DNA of 64,000 nucleotides from CAVOOW01 sp963697675 (lineage in GTDB: Bacteria > Actinomycetota > Actinomycetes > JACCUZ01): the NCBI GenBank assembly GCA_963697675.1, contig CAVOOW010000005.1:482717-546716 (forward strand), read 5' to 3'. Positions 36,787 to 45,248 of this stretch are shown here, in pieces (within the stretch, counting starts at the first letter, position 1; each line of letters opens with the position of its first letter). Below the pieces are notes generated by a model, which was given only the letters and a program-made list of their open reading frames with translations, was not told where the DNA came from and did not search any database. Position numbers and translations under genes: made by a program.

Positions 36787-37002
36787 TCAGTTCCCGAGCT
36801 GCAGCACGATGATCAGCTCGACACAGCAGCCCGACATGAACAGCCCGAGCGTCATCACGATCCGGCCGGGTAGCTCGCCACTGATGGTCTGGAACGCCCG
36901 GCCGAGACGGAATGAGGTCACCGCGTGCCCCGCCTCGTGCCACGCCACCCACTCGAGCGGGATGGCCGACTCCACGGGGACGGTAGCCGGCTGCGTCGTC
37001 AC
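36787..37002 (-). CDS. Short protein with HEAGH motif (M41-like peptidase remnant), 71 aa
   Basis: VAWHEAGHAVTSFRLGR has the HExxH signature in the form found in M41-type and related small peptidases encoded on actinobacterial mobile elements. The protein then ends with a hydrophobic tail (LFMSGCCVELIIVLQLG) after only 71 residues. The domain normally continues with an Asp ligand further on, so this is likely truncated. It is transcribed opposite to the surrounding family A and B genes. Confidence 0.5.
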   Translation of the reverse strand: MTTQPATVPVESAIPLEWVAWHEAGHAVTSFRLGRAFQTISGELPGRIVMTLGLFMSGCCVELIIVLQLGN

Positions 37003-37267
37003 GGTGCTGACCTCCCAGGGGTCGGTGTCATGTGCCCTCGTCGGCGACGGACTGCGCCGGGGACGCTCGCGTCTAGGGAATCAGGGGGCCGCTGGTTGTC
37101 ATCCTGCCGCACCGAAGACTTCCTGCGCAGCGAGGACGACTGACCACCGGCACTGCAATCGTTCCAGTCGAGACGATGACTCTGGCATAGCCACGAAGTC
37201 GAGGAAAACAAACGACGGAACTCGTCCCTGTCGCGTGTCGACTGGCGGCTACTCTCCGGCCGTGGTG

Positions 37268-37354
37268 ATGGTCGGACCGGGCGCCAACCTCGTGGCGCTC
37301 GTGCAGCAAGAGGTGGCGCCACTGTTGACGCCAGGGTGCCCGCGATGCGCGTGA
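37268..37354 (+). pseudogene. Small family B protein, copy B1, truncated
   Basis: ATG 37268 begins MVGPGANLVALVQQEVAP and ends after 28 codons. It matches the start of copy B2 (MVGPGGIHVEQVLVQKDL) and shares the upstream CGTGTCGAC and CCGTGGTGATGGTCGGACC. It precedes family A copy A2 by 80 bp. Confidence 0.5.
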
Positions 37355-37435
37355 TCTGCATTGGAGGACCGAGCCAGTACGACGCAGTGTGTGGTCTGAG
37401 CCGGACCTCAAGGCCGACCCTTCCCTTATGTCCTT

Positions 37436-37615
37436 GTGCCCCACGAGCCCGACGTGTGGCTGCCTGCCCGCGTGGAGGGGCAGTGGCGCTACCAGGGCCG
37501 GTGGCGGCTGAGCTGTTACTACGACGTGGGCATTGGGATGCAGCACTACCGGGTGTACGACGCCGAGCGGTGCCGACCGGTGGAATCAGATGTGGACGGT
37601 AAGCAGGGGCAGTAA
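37436..37615 (+). CDS. Small family A protein, copy A2, 59 aa
   Basis: Continuous frame VPHEPDVWLPARVEGQWRYQ then GRWRLSCYYDVGIG and HYRVYDAERCRPVE, ending TAA 37615. The start is taken as GTG 37436; the ATG of the paralogs is not conserved here, so initiation is doubtful. Same family as 36389 and 40605. No function recognised. Confidence 0.55.
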   Translation: MPHEPDVWLPARVEGQWRYQGRWRLSCYYDVGIGMQHYRVYDAERCRPVESDVDGKQGQ

Positions 37616-37734
37616 CCACGCGACGTAACCACCTGGCCCAATTCGGGTGATCGGCCTGCGCGTCGCAGGGGTTGTAGCGGAGAGTGCTCCCGACAAGAGG
37701 GGGACGTGATGGCGAACTACGAGATCGATCTCTA

Positions 37735-37895
37735 CGACCAGGTGGCTGCTTGGGCATGAGTCGATCCAGACCACGATGCGTTACGCGCACTTGGCTCCCG
37801 GCGTGCATGACGCCGTAGAGGATGCCTGGCTGCGAAGGCTGTCGGCGCATCAGCGGGAGGCGCTCAAGACGGCACTCGACAAACTCGACTCGTGA
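37735..37895 (+). pseudogene. Tyrosine recombinase, C-terminal fragment
   Basis: WLLGHESIQTTMRYAHLAPG contains the family's LGHxS...T..YAHL motif with the catalytic Tyr, followed by VHDAVEDAWLRRLS and a TGA at 37895. The rest of the recombinase is absent upstream. Third integrase trace in the window. Confidence 0.7.
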
Positions 37896-37976
37896 AGGAG
37901 CTAGACCTATGAGCCCCCGTCATCGGGCACCGTGGTATCGGCGGTGGTGGGCGCTGTTCCGAGAGTTGTGGACGGC

Positions 37977-38270
37977 ATGACCCAACCGTGGAATCAGCCG
38001 CCGTGGCTGTTGGTCCTGCGCCGGGACTCGGAGTTTCATCACCGGGCCTGGCGTCGTGCCATGTGGGCGGCCGCAGTTGCCATGCTGTTGCTGGTGATCG
38101 AGGCGGTCACCTTCCTCACCGGGCACGGCTCGGCGCTGATCATCTGCCTGTTCGCCCTCGGCGTCTGGATGCCGCTGTTCATCAACTCGGTCATCAACTG
38201 GCGGCACCGCCGCGACGGTTGCCCGATGGCTGAGGCCAAGGTTCGCCGTAACACCTACCGAGGGGAATGA
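37977..38270 (+). CDS. Small membrane protein, 97 aa
   Basis: ATG 37977 (MTQPWNQPPW). Two hydrophobic helices, AAAVAMLLLVIEAVTFL and ALIICLFALGVWMPLFINSV, are separated by a short polar loop, with a basic C-terminus (NWRHRRDG). Probably inner-membrane with both ends cytoplasmic. The stop overlaps the ATG of the next gene (ATGA at 38267), indicating coupling. No family recognised. Confidence 0.7.
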   Translation: MTQPWNQPPWLLVLRRDSEFHHRAWRRAMWAAAVAMLLLVIEAVTFLTGHGSALIICLFALGVWMPLFINSVINWRHRRDGCPMAEAKVRRNTYRGE

Positions 38271-38686
38271 CCGATGGTCAGAAGTCCATCCAAGCCGAGA
38301 GATCAAACGCACCTACGCCGATGCTGATGAGGTTGCCGCATTGGCTGCGGACATGCCCGAGAACTTCCTTGAGGTGCCGCGAGCTTGGGCACAACTGGAA
38401 GCCGTGGCTGGTGAGCTTTCAGAAGACGTGGGGCGGCTACCAGCGCACCCTGCGCTGTCCTCGGTGCAAGACCCACCGCGTGCAGGAGCTGCACAAAAAG
38501 GGCACGGTGTCTCACGCTGGAGGCTGCGCGCAGGGCGGCACAGACACGTGCACGGACAGGCAAGCTCGGCCGATCCAGTGGTCGTTGCGGCATGGGTCAG
38601 ATGGTGCGTTGCTCGCGTCGTGTGACTACCACCTGCTCAACTTCCTGCGGAATCAGAAGCGCAACGCCCGGCGCTCAGGTCAGTAG
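38267..38686 (+). pseudogene. Mobile-element Zn-finger-type protein, frameshifted
   Basis: The core CRELGHNWKPWLVSFQKTW then GGYQRTLRCPRCKTHRVQEL is a small C/H-rich protein common on actinobacterial ICEs and phages. The N-terminal codons belong to another frame: ATG 38354 gives MPENFLE, joined to CRELGH by removing one G near 38374. The 139-residue frame beginning at 38267 is therefore probably not the native start. The C-terminal part has also lost family features. Confidence 0.55.
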
Positions 38687-39025
38687 CTGGCCTCGGGGCT
38701 AGATGACCCGATGGCCGCCGACTGCCTCACCGACCACCGGGCCTTGCGCGGGTGGTTGCCCCGCGTCCGGTTAACCAAAACCGTCACCGGCTTGGAAGTC
38801 CACGCTTACGATCTCTCGGGTCTTGGGTGCTATCCACATGCCTCGGCACGTAGTTCGACCGCCGATGGGTCGGCGCGGTGCAGCGCCGACTCATCGTGGC
38901 CCTTGCGGTGCCCAGTGCCGCGGCCCGAACCCCCAGCGCGAGCCACGCCCCGCGTCCTGTAGTAATCGGCAAGCCGTCGTGCCATCTGGAGCGTTCCGAC
39001 CGGCCAGATGCGTTCGTGAGCAGCG
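38687..39025. other. Intergenic, no gene recognised
   Basis: No codon bias, motif or repeat noted. Confidence 0.4.
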
Positions 39026-39214
39026 CTAGGTCGGGTCTGAGCGCTCGCCCTTGGGCAGCTTCGCCACCCAGTGATCTACGTCTTCTTGACGAGCCATCCA
39101 TTGACCAGGTTGCCGCGGGTGCGTGGTGACTGCCTCGAGGTCGCGGCGTTCGATTGCGGCGCGGACGGTCGCAGGGCTGGTCCCCGCATAGCGCGCGATC
39201 TCTGCGATGTTCAT
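39026..39214 (-). CDS. Small HTH (excisionase/AlpA-like) protein, 62 aa
   Basis: ATG 39214 gives MNIAEIARYAGTSPATVRAA, a clean helix-turn-helix, followed by RQPGQWMARQEDVDHWVAKL, the HTH_17/excisionase-type wing and final helix. A GGGAGG lies about 15 bp upstream. It may belong to a decayed element whose integrase fragment is at 37735. Confidence 0.65.
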   Translation of the reverse strand: MNIAEIARYAGTSPATVRAAIERRDLEAVTTHPRQPGQWMARQEDVDHWVAKLPKGERSDPT

Positions 39215-39397
39215 CCACACGCTCGGGCCTCCCTTCCTCGTGGCGATCGCCCCGCATGTCGGGGCTGGCGCCTGTGCGTTCGTGGTCAGCACTCGCCAGT
39301 CCACCCGAGCCGGGTGCCCTGCGCTTTCCCGAAGGCCGAGCGCCGAAACAACCGCTCCCGGCGTGTCGACAAATCGCCTATCGATTCGGTCGTGGTG

Positions 39398-39583
39398 ATG
39401 GTCGGACCAGGCGGCATCCATGTCGAGCAGGTGCTCGTGCAGAAGGATCTACGCCGCCCGCCCATACCGATGCTGCGAGTGCGGAAGGGCACCTACTTCG
39501 TGAGCGATTGGCGCAGCGTCGCCGAGCTCGCGAAGCTGGTCGATCTGGCGTCGCCTGAGCCCCAGCACTCGGTCGACCACTGA
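39398..39583 (+). CDS. Small family B protein, copy B2, 61 aa
   Basis: Most complete family B member: MVGPGGIHVEQVLVQKDLRR, PPIPMLRVRKGTYFVSDW and ELAKLVDLASPEPQ, ending TGA 39583. The start is ATG 39398 or one of the two preceding GTGs. Preceded by GTGTCGACAAATCGC, which also precedes copy B3 and partly B1. Unknown function, soluble, about 60 residues. Confidence 0.6.
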   Translation: MVGPGGIHVEQVLVQKDLRRPPIPMLRVRKGTYFVSDWRSVAELAKLVDLASPEPQHSVDH

Positions 39584-39919
39584 CAGCAGGAAGCGGCGCC
39601 CCGTGCTCCCCCACAGGCGATGGCCTCCCGCGTCATGAAGTCGGACGCACGTCGTCTTCATAACGGCGGAGCGTTGGAAGGCAGAGGGGCCGCGCTCCGA
39701 CCGGCCCCGGCTCGGGTGGCACCCCCCATGCGCGCCGCCCGGGCCGGTCCGCGCGCCCAACCCGCCCGAGTCTGTGGCGGGAACCTGGGGGCCTCGGAGC
39801 GGCCGTCTTAAGGCGGCCAGGCCGCCTCCATTGCCGCGGGTCTAGGGGTTGCCCGCCAAACTGGGGCCACGAACGCCGAGACTAGTTTCAGGTCTGCGAC
39901 CTGAGGCAAGGCTTCTCGG
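39584..39919. other. Intergenic, no gene recognised
   Basis: Nothing recognised on either strand. Confidence 0.4.
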
Positions 39920-40112
39920 ATGAGGTCTCGCCGCCGCCGTCCTACGCTCAACGAGATCGTGGCGCTTGTTGTCGCCGTCGCGGCCATTGGCCTGGTGCTC
40001 AGCGTGCCATCGGGGACCACAACCTTCCCTGGACAGGGCGGCTCGGGATAGTCGCGGGGTCGGTGGCCATCACAGCTGGCATCGTCTACATCGTTAGGCG
40101 ACGACCTGATTA
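39920..40112 (+). pseudogene. Two-helix small membrane protein, frameshifted
   Basis: ATG 39920 gives MRSRRRRPTLNEIVALVVAV and one helix (VAAIGLVLSV), then stops at 40051. In the next frame the sequence continues NLPWTGRLGIVAGSVAITAG with a second helix and a basic RRRPD end at 40112. One deleted base near 40012 explains the break. Confidence 0.5.
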
Positions 40113-40177
40113 GGGACGCCCGAAGTTGGAGAACCGAACCACACCCCGGCGTGTCGACAAATCGCGTGGTTTCGGTC

Positions 40178-40349
40178 GTGGTCTTGGTCGGTCCAGGCGG
40201 ATCCTCGTCGAACGGGCGATGGTTCAAAAGGATCTGAGCCGCCCACCGATGCCGACGCTGCGGGTGCACGTGAGGTAAGCACTGCGTCACGCCTGCCGGA
40301 GGCCGAGTTAGCTGAGCTCGTCTACCTGGCCCCGCTCGAGCCCCAGTAA
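40178..40349 (+). pseudogene. Small family B protein, copy B3, decayed
   Basis: VVLVGPGG, then after a one-base deletion ILVERAMVQKDLSRPPMPTL, then further breaks before ELAELVYLAPLEPQ and TAA 40349. Clearly homologous to B2 at DNA level (GTGTCGACAAATCGC upstream). It lies 255 bp before family A copy A3. Confidence 0.55.
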
Positions 40350-40604
40350 AACGCCCGAGAGTAGCGGATCAGGCACGGTCCGATTTTCACCTTCCCATCC
40401 CGTATGTGCGGGTCTATCGTCCGACTGACGGTGGGCGCTTGGCGCGCGGGTTGGCGGGCGCGGTGGCATCCGCTGTCGATCCAGCCATGCCCTGTCGGGC
40501 AGGTCCCTGCCACGCGACAGGGGCGTTGGGCGTGCGCCGTGTCAGGCGAGTTCCGACGTCCAGCAGCGGGGTCGGTCCAAAACGTTTGAGGAGGCCGCCT
40601 CAAA

Positions 40605-40871
40605 ATGGCGTACGTGTCAGTTGAGCATCAGCCGGGCGTGTGGGTGGACGCCCACATTGAGAAACAATGGAAGCGCGATGGCCGGTGGCGGCTCGCGTGC
40701 TACTACTTCGTGGACTCAGTTCAGTTCTACCGGGTGTTCGACGCCGGCCAAGTTCGGCCGGCGAGTTCAGCAGAAGGCCAGGAGGCTGAGCTGCGTCACA
40801 CAGGCGCACGACCTTGTCGTGAGGATGACGCGGCCGGGCAGCTCACGTCGGTCGCGCTCCACGAGATCTGA
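40605..40871 (+). CDS. Small family A protein, copy A3, 88 aa
   Basis: ATG 40605 begins MAYVSVEHQPGVWVDAHIEK, then QWKRDGRWRLACYYFVDS and FYRVFDAGQVRP. The last 35 residues are not shared with A1 or A2 and probably result from loss of the original stop. The ATG and Trp at the A1 nonsense position are present, so this is the best-preserved N-terminal half of the family. Confidence 0.6.
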   Translation: MAYVSVEHQPGVWVDAHIEKQWKRDGRWRLACYYFVDSVQFYRVFDAGQVRPASSAEGQEAELRHTGARPCREDDAAGQLTSVALHEI

Positions 40872-41043
40872 CTTTCGCCGGACGAAGCAAAGGGCGACCG
40901 CCCCGGCCGCGGGCCATGGCGAACGTCGCCTCCGTGAACCATCCGAACCCGCGCCATACCGGCAGGTGGCGCACGGCCCTCATGGTTTAGCGCGGCCACC
41001 ATTGTCACGGAGACCCGGTCCTCGTATGGGCGAGACTATATCG

Positions 41044-41181
41044 ATGACCGACGAAGAGGCTGTTCTCGAAGTGCTTGGCGCTCTCCACCCAGCCGAGGTG
41101 ACCACTTGGCTGGATGGTGGGTGGGGGCGTGGATGCGCTACTCCGGTCATCAAACTCGGCCACATGTCGAAGTCGACGTAG
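41044..41181 (+). pseudogene. Aminoglycoside/lincosamide nucleotidyltransferase-like N-terminal fragment
   Basis: ATG 41044: MTDEEAVLEVLGALHPAEVT then WLDGGWG; one base out of frame, VDALL follows. (V/L)WLDGGWGVDALLG is the opening motif of small nucleotidyltransferases related to lincosamide/aminoglycoside adenylyltransferases. The catalytic region and the rest are gone after about 30 codons. It cannot confer resistance as it stands. Confidence 0.6.
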
Positions 41182-42316
41182 TTGCCCCCCGATCACAGAT
41201 TGGGCGGCCCTCAGAGCGTTGAGCGAGCACGGCAACCGATGCGACGGCACCGCCGTTCCCCGCTTGCCGGCGCGCTTGATTCTCACCCGAAAGTCCTCGA
41301 TGGTTGACCTGCATGTGTTCGTCTGGCCCTCCTGCTCTGCCGTCACAGCGCGAAATCGGAGCCGGCCGATGTGAGCTGCGGGTCGACTTCCGGGCGCTCC
41401 GAGCCGCGGGGACGGGCTGGCCCGCGCCGCTCAGGGGGGCGGGCGGCGCGGGCCTTAGAGGCCACTCTCTTCCTGGGATCAGGGTCGCGTCTGCCTCGTG
41501 GTACACGGCCTGGGGGGTGCAGCGGCTGCTGGAGGCGCTGGCAACCGGCATCTTGCGAAACGGCGTCGAACGACGGCCCCGGTGGAGTCATTGCCCCGGG
41601 CTAGATCCGGCGCGAGCAAGACCCGGACGCAGTAATTTGGCTGCACGAACCAACCACCGTCGAAGCCTTCAGAGCTTCCGACTTCATGACTGACCCTTGA
41701 AAAATGGGTTGGTTCGAACGGGTAGGTTCTGTCTTTAGGAGACCCTCAGCCCAAGATGACTGGGGTCAACATCCAAGGTCCTCATACACCTTCTGTCACC
41801 ACGAGGTCCGTCTCGTCTGGATCGAACGCGGTAGAGACGTGGTTTCTCGAGACGACATCGAGATCAGAAGCGATCATGGCAAACCGGCCGCAGCGTTCGA
41901 CCTGCGGCAGATGGGCTTCAGGCAGTCCCCGTTGCAAGTCGGTCGTCTTCACAGCCAGGGACGCACGCGCCCGCGTTGTCGTCGTTCGGGCACCGAACCG
42001 CTGGCCCTTCCTCGATCATCGAGTGCGTCGCCTGCCCCGGCAGCAGCCCGGTCTCGTGCAACCTCGGATCCGATGCCGCCGGTGCGGATCGGTTCGCGAT
42101 CACACGTCAATCGCGGAATGACGCACTCTCAACGTGGCATATCAGTGCGTTCGGTGGAGCGGCCGCAGGCAACATTTACCGGTGGCGGCCCGAAAGCATG
42201 CAGACGAGGACTGCAGGCATCCGCGCCTCCCGACAAGACGCGCCTGACACGGCAAGGCTAGGTGCCTGCTGCCGGGCAGTGTCGTGGCCACTTGTGCCTG
42301 GGCTTGCGCCGGCGGG
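41182..42316. other. Long region without recognisable genes
   Basis: Over 1.1 kb with no frame showing motifs or plausible starts on either strand. It contains TGTCACCACGAGGTCCG (41796), shared with the dispersed repeat at 21380. Probably decayed sequence. Confidence 0.45.
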
Positions 42317-42586
42317 TCAGGTCTGGGGCTGGGCGAGGTAGAAGCTGCGGCTGGTCACCTTGGCCAGTCTGGTGGCTTCCTTGAAGGTGTCGCTGCGGAA
42401 CCAGCCCATGGCGGTGTCCATGTCCTGGACGCTGATGTGGAACAGGGCCGCGCCGGGCTCGTCCAGGTCACGGTAGGCCGGCCCGTCGGTGATGCCGTAC
42501 CGGGCTCGGTTGGCGGCATGCAGGTAGTGCTGTTCTTTCCAGGCCTCGAAGTCGTCGGTCTGGATGCGGATCATGATGTCCTGCAT
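42317..42586 (-). CDS. Small dimeric alpha-beta-barrel-like protein, 89 aa
   Basis: ATG 42586 preceded by GGGGGAG. Short alpha/beta protein, IMIRIQTDDFEAWKEQH, YRDLDEPGAALFHISVQDMD and TFKEATRLAKVTSRSFYLAQ, with the pattern of ferredoxin-like ABM/EthD-type oxygenase or stress-response domains. Active-site residues cannot be named. Divergent from a MarR-type regulator with a 115-bp shared control region, so it is the likely regulated gene. Confidence 0.72.
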   Translation of the reverse strand: MQDIMIRIQTDDFEAWKEQHYLHAANRARYGITDGPAYRDLDEPGAALFHISVQDMDTAMGWFRSDTFKEATRLAKVTSRSFYLAQPQT

Positions 42587-42701
42587 GACGGACTCCCCCT
42601 TCGGGGCCGGTTGAGCGGATAGCGCAGCGTAACACAGTCTTGTGATTGATCAAATAATCTCATAGGCAAATATCTCCAGATGCACGTAGTAGCATGGCGG
42701 G
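42587..42701. promoter_or_regulatory. Divergent promoter/operator, oxygenase-like gene and MarR gene
   Basis: AT-rich compared with surroundings. It contains the near-palindrome ATTGATCAAAT (about 42647) and ATGC-N8-GCAT (42680-42695) close to the MarR start, plausible MarR-type operators. Positions of -10/-35 boxes are not assigned. Confidence 0.5.
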
Positions 42702-43172
42702 ATGCAGAACCTGACCACGGACCAGATCGCCGTCTGGAAACAGCTGCAGTGGGCGACCGCCCTGATCATGAGCCGGTTCCGCCGCGACCTGGCCGACGCC
42801 GGGCTGAGCCTGGAGCAGTTCGACGTCCTGGTCCACCTGGCCTGGGCCCCGTCCGGGACACTGCCGCTGCACGAGCTGACCGCCTCGATGGTCGTCGCCG
42901 ACGCGCTAAGCCGCAGCGGCATCACCCGGCTGCTCGACCGCATGGAACGCGACGGCCTCATCAGCCGCACGGTCAGCGCTACCGACCGCCGCCGGTTCGA
43001 CGTCTCGCTCACCTCGCCCGGACGGCAGCGGTTCCAGCAGGCCTGGCCCGCGCACGCCGACGGGATCGACCGCTACTTCGTCCAGCCCCTGACCCCCCGC
43101 GACATCGGTGACCTCGGCAGGATCCTGCACGCCTTGATCCAGACCAACCAGAACCACGATCAGTCCCGCTAA
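42702..43172 (+). CDS. MarR-family transcriptional regulator, 156 aa
   Basis: Winged-helix MarR protein: LEQFDVLVHLAWAP, the recognition region LHELTASMVVADALSRSGIT then RLLDRMERDGLISR, and the wing TVSATDRRRFDVSLTSPGRQ. Dimeric repressors of this type usually control the divergent gene and themselves in response to small phenolic or oxidant ligands. ATG 42702; the length is typical. Confidence 0.9.
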   Translation: MQNLTTDQIAVWKQLQWATALIMSRFRRDLADAGLSLEQFDVLVHLAWAPSGTLPLHELTASMVVADALSRSGITRLLDRMERDGLISRTVSATDRRRFDVSLTSPGRQRFQQAWPAHADGIDRYFVQPLTPRDIGDLGRILHALIQTNQNHDQSR

Positions 43173-43733
43173 CCCCAGCCAACGCCCCTGTCCAGTTCCG
43201 CTTAGCGACACACCCGCCACCCGTGGGCTTGTCGCCTCTGTTGACTCCAGGCCTCGGCCACGGCGATGCACGGACGGGCGTCGGTCCAGCGCGCCGCTAT
43301 CGGCTGCTTGTTGTGTTGCCTCTGGGACCGGACCTGGCGAGGCTCGGTCCAGGCGCCCGGCTCGTCGCTCTCATTTCGGCTGCCCACGCTGGTCGTGTGG
43401 GACGTCACCCCAAAGTAGGGAGACCTAGCTCCTTAGTGGCCTACCGCGAGCACTTTCGACGCGAGGTCGATTCGCAACTCTCCGCACCGGCCGCGTCATT
43501 CTGGGCTACTAGAGACTTCCCGGAGGATCGGCGTCTGGCCAGACTCGGTCCAGGTGTTCCGGCGGGACGCTCTCTTCTGGGCTGCCCACCCGCTCAACCG
43601 GTGTGGCTCACTTTCGGTCTGCAGCCCGTCGGACACCGTTGACGAGGCGTGGCTCAAGAGGGGACTGCCCTGCTCGTAGTAGCACTGCCCACCTCGCCGT
43701 CCCTACCGGATTGCTGCAGTGGAGGAGGGCATC
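43173..43733. other. Non-coding region including the IS110 left end; contains a short direct repeat
   Basis: CTCGGTCCAGG and the following roughly 45 bp ending GGCTGCCCAC occur at 43343-43386 and again, diverged, at 43544-43588. The last 130 bp before 43734 are likely the left end of the IS110 element and may encode its bridge RNA. No gene recognised. Confidence 0.45.
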
Positions 43734-45056
43734 ATGGAGCAGGTCATCATCGGGGTCGATCCCCACAAGCTGTCGGCCACGATCGAGGTCGTCGATCAAC
43801 ACGAGAAGCTGCTCGGTGCGGGCCGGTTCACGACCGACAGGGCCGGCTATACCGCGATGCGGACCTACGCGAAGACCTGGCCAGATCGGGTCTGGGCGAT
43901 CGAGGGCGCCAACGGCACTGGCCGTCCGCTGGCTCAGCGACTACTCGAGGCGGGCGAGCGCGTGCTGGACGTCCCGGCCAAGCTCGCTGCCCGGGTGAGG
44001 CTCTTCGACACCGGCCACAACCGCAAGACCGATGCGCTCGACGCGCACTCGATTGCGATCGTGGCGGCCCGCACCAGCACTCTGCGTGTCTTGAAGGTCG
44101 ACGGCGACCTGGAGGCATTGCGTCTGCTCGCCGATCGCCGCGAGGCACTCACCCGGCGCCGCGTGCAAACCGTGGACCGGCTCCAGGCGCTGCTCGCCGA
44201 GTTGCTGCCAGGGCAGGCGAAGAAAGACATCACCGCCCTGCAGGCCAGGGCGATGCTCGCCAGCGTCCGCCCCCGCGACGTCGCGGGAAAGACTCGGCGC
44301 CGCATCGCCGCGGAGGAACTTGCTGAACTGATCGCCGTGGACGCCAAGATTAAGAAGGCCACCGCAGAGCTCAAGGCCATGGTCCTGGCCCGCAACTCAC
44401 CGCTGATGGACCTTCACGGTGTCGGGCCCGTAGTCGCCGCCCGGATCCTTGCCGACGTTGGCGATGTCACCAGGTTCGCCGACCGCAACCGATTCGCGTC
44501 CTGGACCGGCACCGCGCCCCTGGACGCCTCCTCGGGTGAGCAGAACCGGCACCGTCTCTCCCGAGCCGGGAACCGACGGATGAACCACATGATCCACATA
44601 GCCGCGGTCACTCAGCTCCGGCTGAACACCGACGGTCGCGCCTACTACCGACACAAGCGCGCCGCCGGAAAGAAGCCGCTGGAAGCGATGCGCTGTCTCA
44701 AGCGGCGGATCTCAGACGCTATCTACCGCCAGCTGGTCGCCGACGCAAAACGTGCGGCTCTCACCGCCGCGGCCGACCCCGATGACGCGGGCCCGGGAGG
44801 GCACTGCGGGGCGACTCAAACATCCAGCGCGGTCGACCTACCCCCGCACATCGACACTTCGGATCAGCCACTTCCCGGACCCGCACACGCGACGCTACCC
44901 GGCAGCCCACGTCCTGCAAACCCCCACGCGGCTTCGGCTCCTCGCCCCACGCGCCGACGCGCCGGAGCCGTCAAGGTGGAGCGCCCCACCGGACGAACGA
45001 CCTTGACGGCGACAAGAGCCGGCGCACACTCCAAGGCGCCGAAACCACGCCCTTGA
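43734..45056 (+). CDS. IS110-family transposase, 440 aa
   Basis: DEDD domain IIGVDPHKLSATIEVVD, AIEGANGTGRPLAQRL and KTDALDAHSIAIV. The C-terminal transposase_20 part is LHGVGPVVAARILADVGDVT with the conserved Ser region RHRLSRAGNRRMN. The frame is intact. A long Pro/Ala/Arg-rich C-terminal tail (last 90 residues) exceeds the usual length and may be read-through past a lost stop. ATG 43734 has GGAGGAGG directly upstream. It differs from the 9607 IS110 (different subgroup). Confidence 0.92.
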   Translation: MEQVIIGVDPHKLSATIEVVDQHEKLLGAGRFTTDRAGYTAMRTYAKTWPDRVWAIEGANGTGRPLAQRLLEAGERVLDVPAKLAARVRLFDTGHNRKTDALDAHSIAIVAARTSTLRVLKVDGDLEALRLLADRREALTRRRVQTVDRLQALLAELLPGQAKKDITALQARAMLASVRPRDVAGKTRRRIAAEELAELIAVDAKIKKATAELKAMVLARNSPLMDLHGVGPVVAARILADVGDVTRFADRNRFASWTGTAPLDASSGEQNRHRLSRAGNRRMNHMIHIAAVTQLRLNTDGRAYYRHKRAAGKKPLEAMRCLKRRISDAIYRQLVADAKRAALTAAADPDDAGPGGHCGATQTSSAVDLPPHIDTSDQPLPGPAHATLPGSPRPANPHAASAPRPTRRRAGAVKVERPTGRTTLTATRAGAHSKAPKPRP

Positions 45057-45248
45057 CAACAGAGGGGAGCCGGAGTGACGCGACTCCATTCGCCCACGAT
45101 GAGGGCGAACATGGTCGGCTGCCTTCTCGTGCTGCGAGGCGGACAGATCGCGCTACAGATATTTCGACTAGGACAGCCAGTGAGGCTTCGCCTCTGACCG
45201 CCGAGTCTGTGGTGGCGTTGGTCGGTCGGGTGCGGTCACCCTGTGGGC

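Noticed and set aside
40790..41000. Second HEAGH-type peptidase relic opposite family A copy A3
   Set aside because: Only ELPGRV resembles the 36787 protein; no HExxH motif found.
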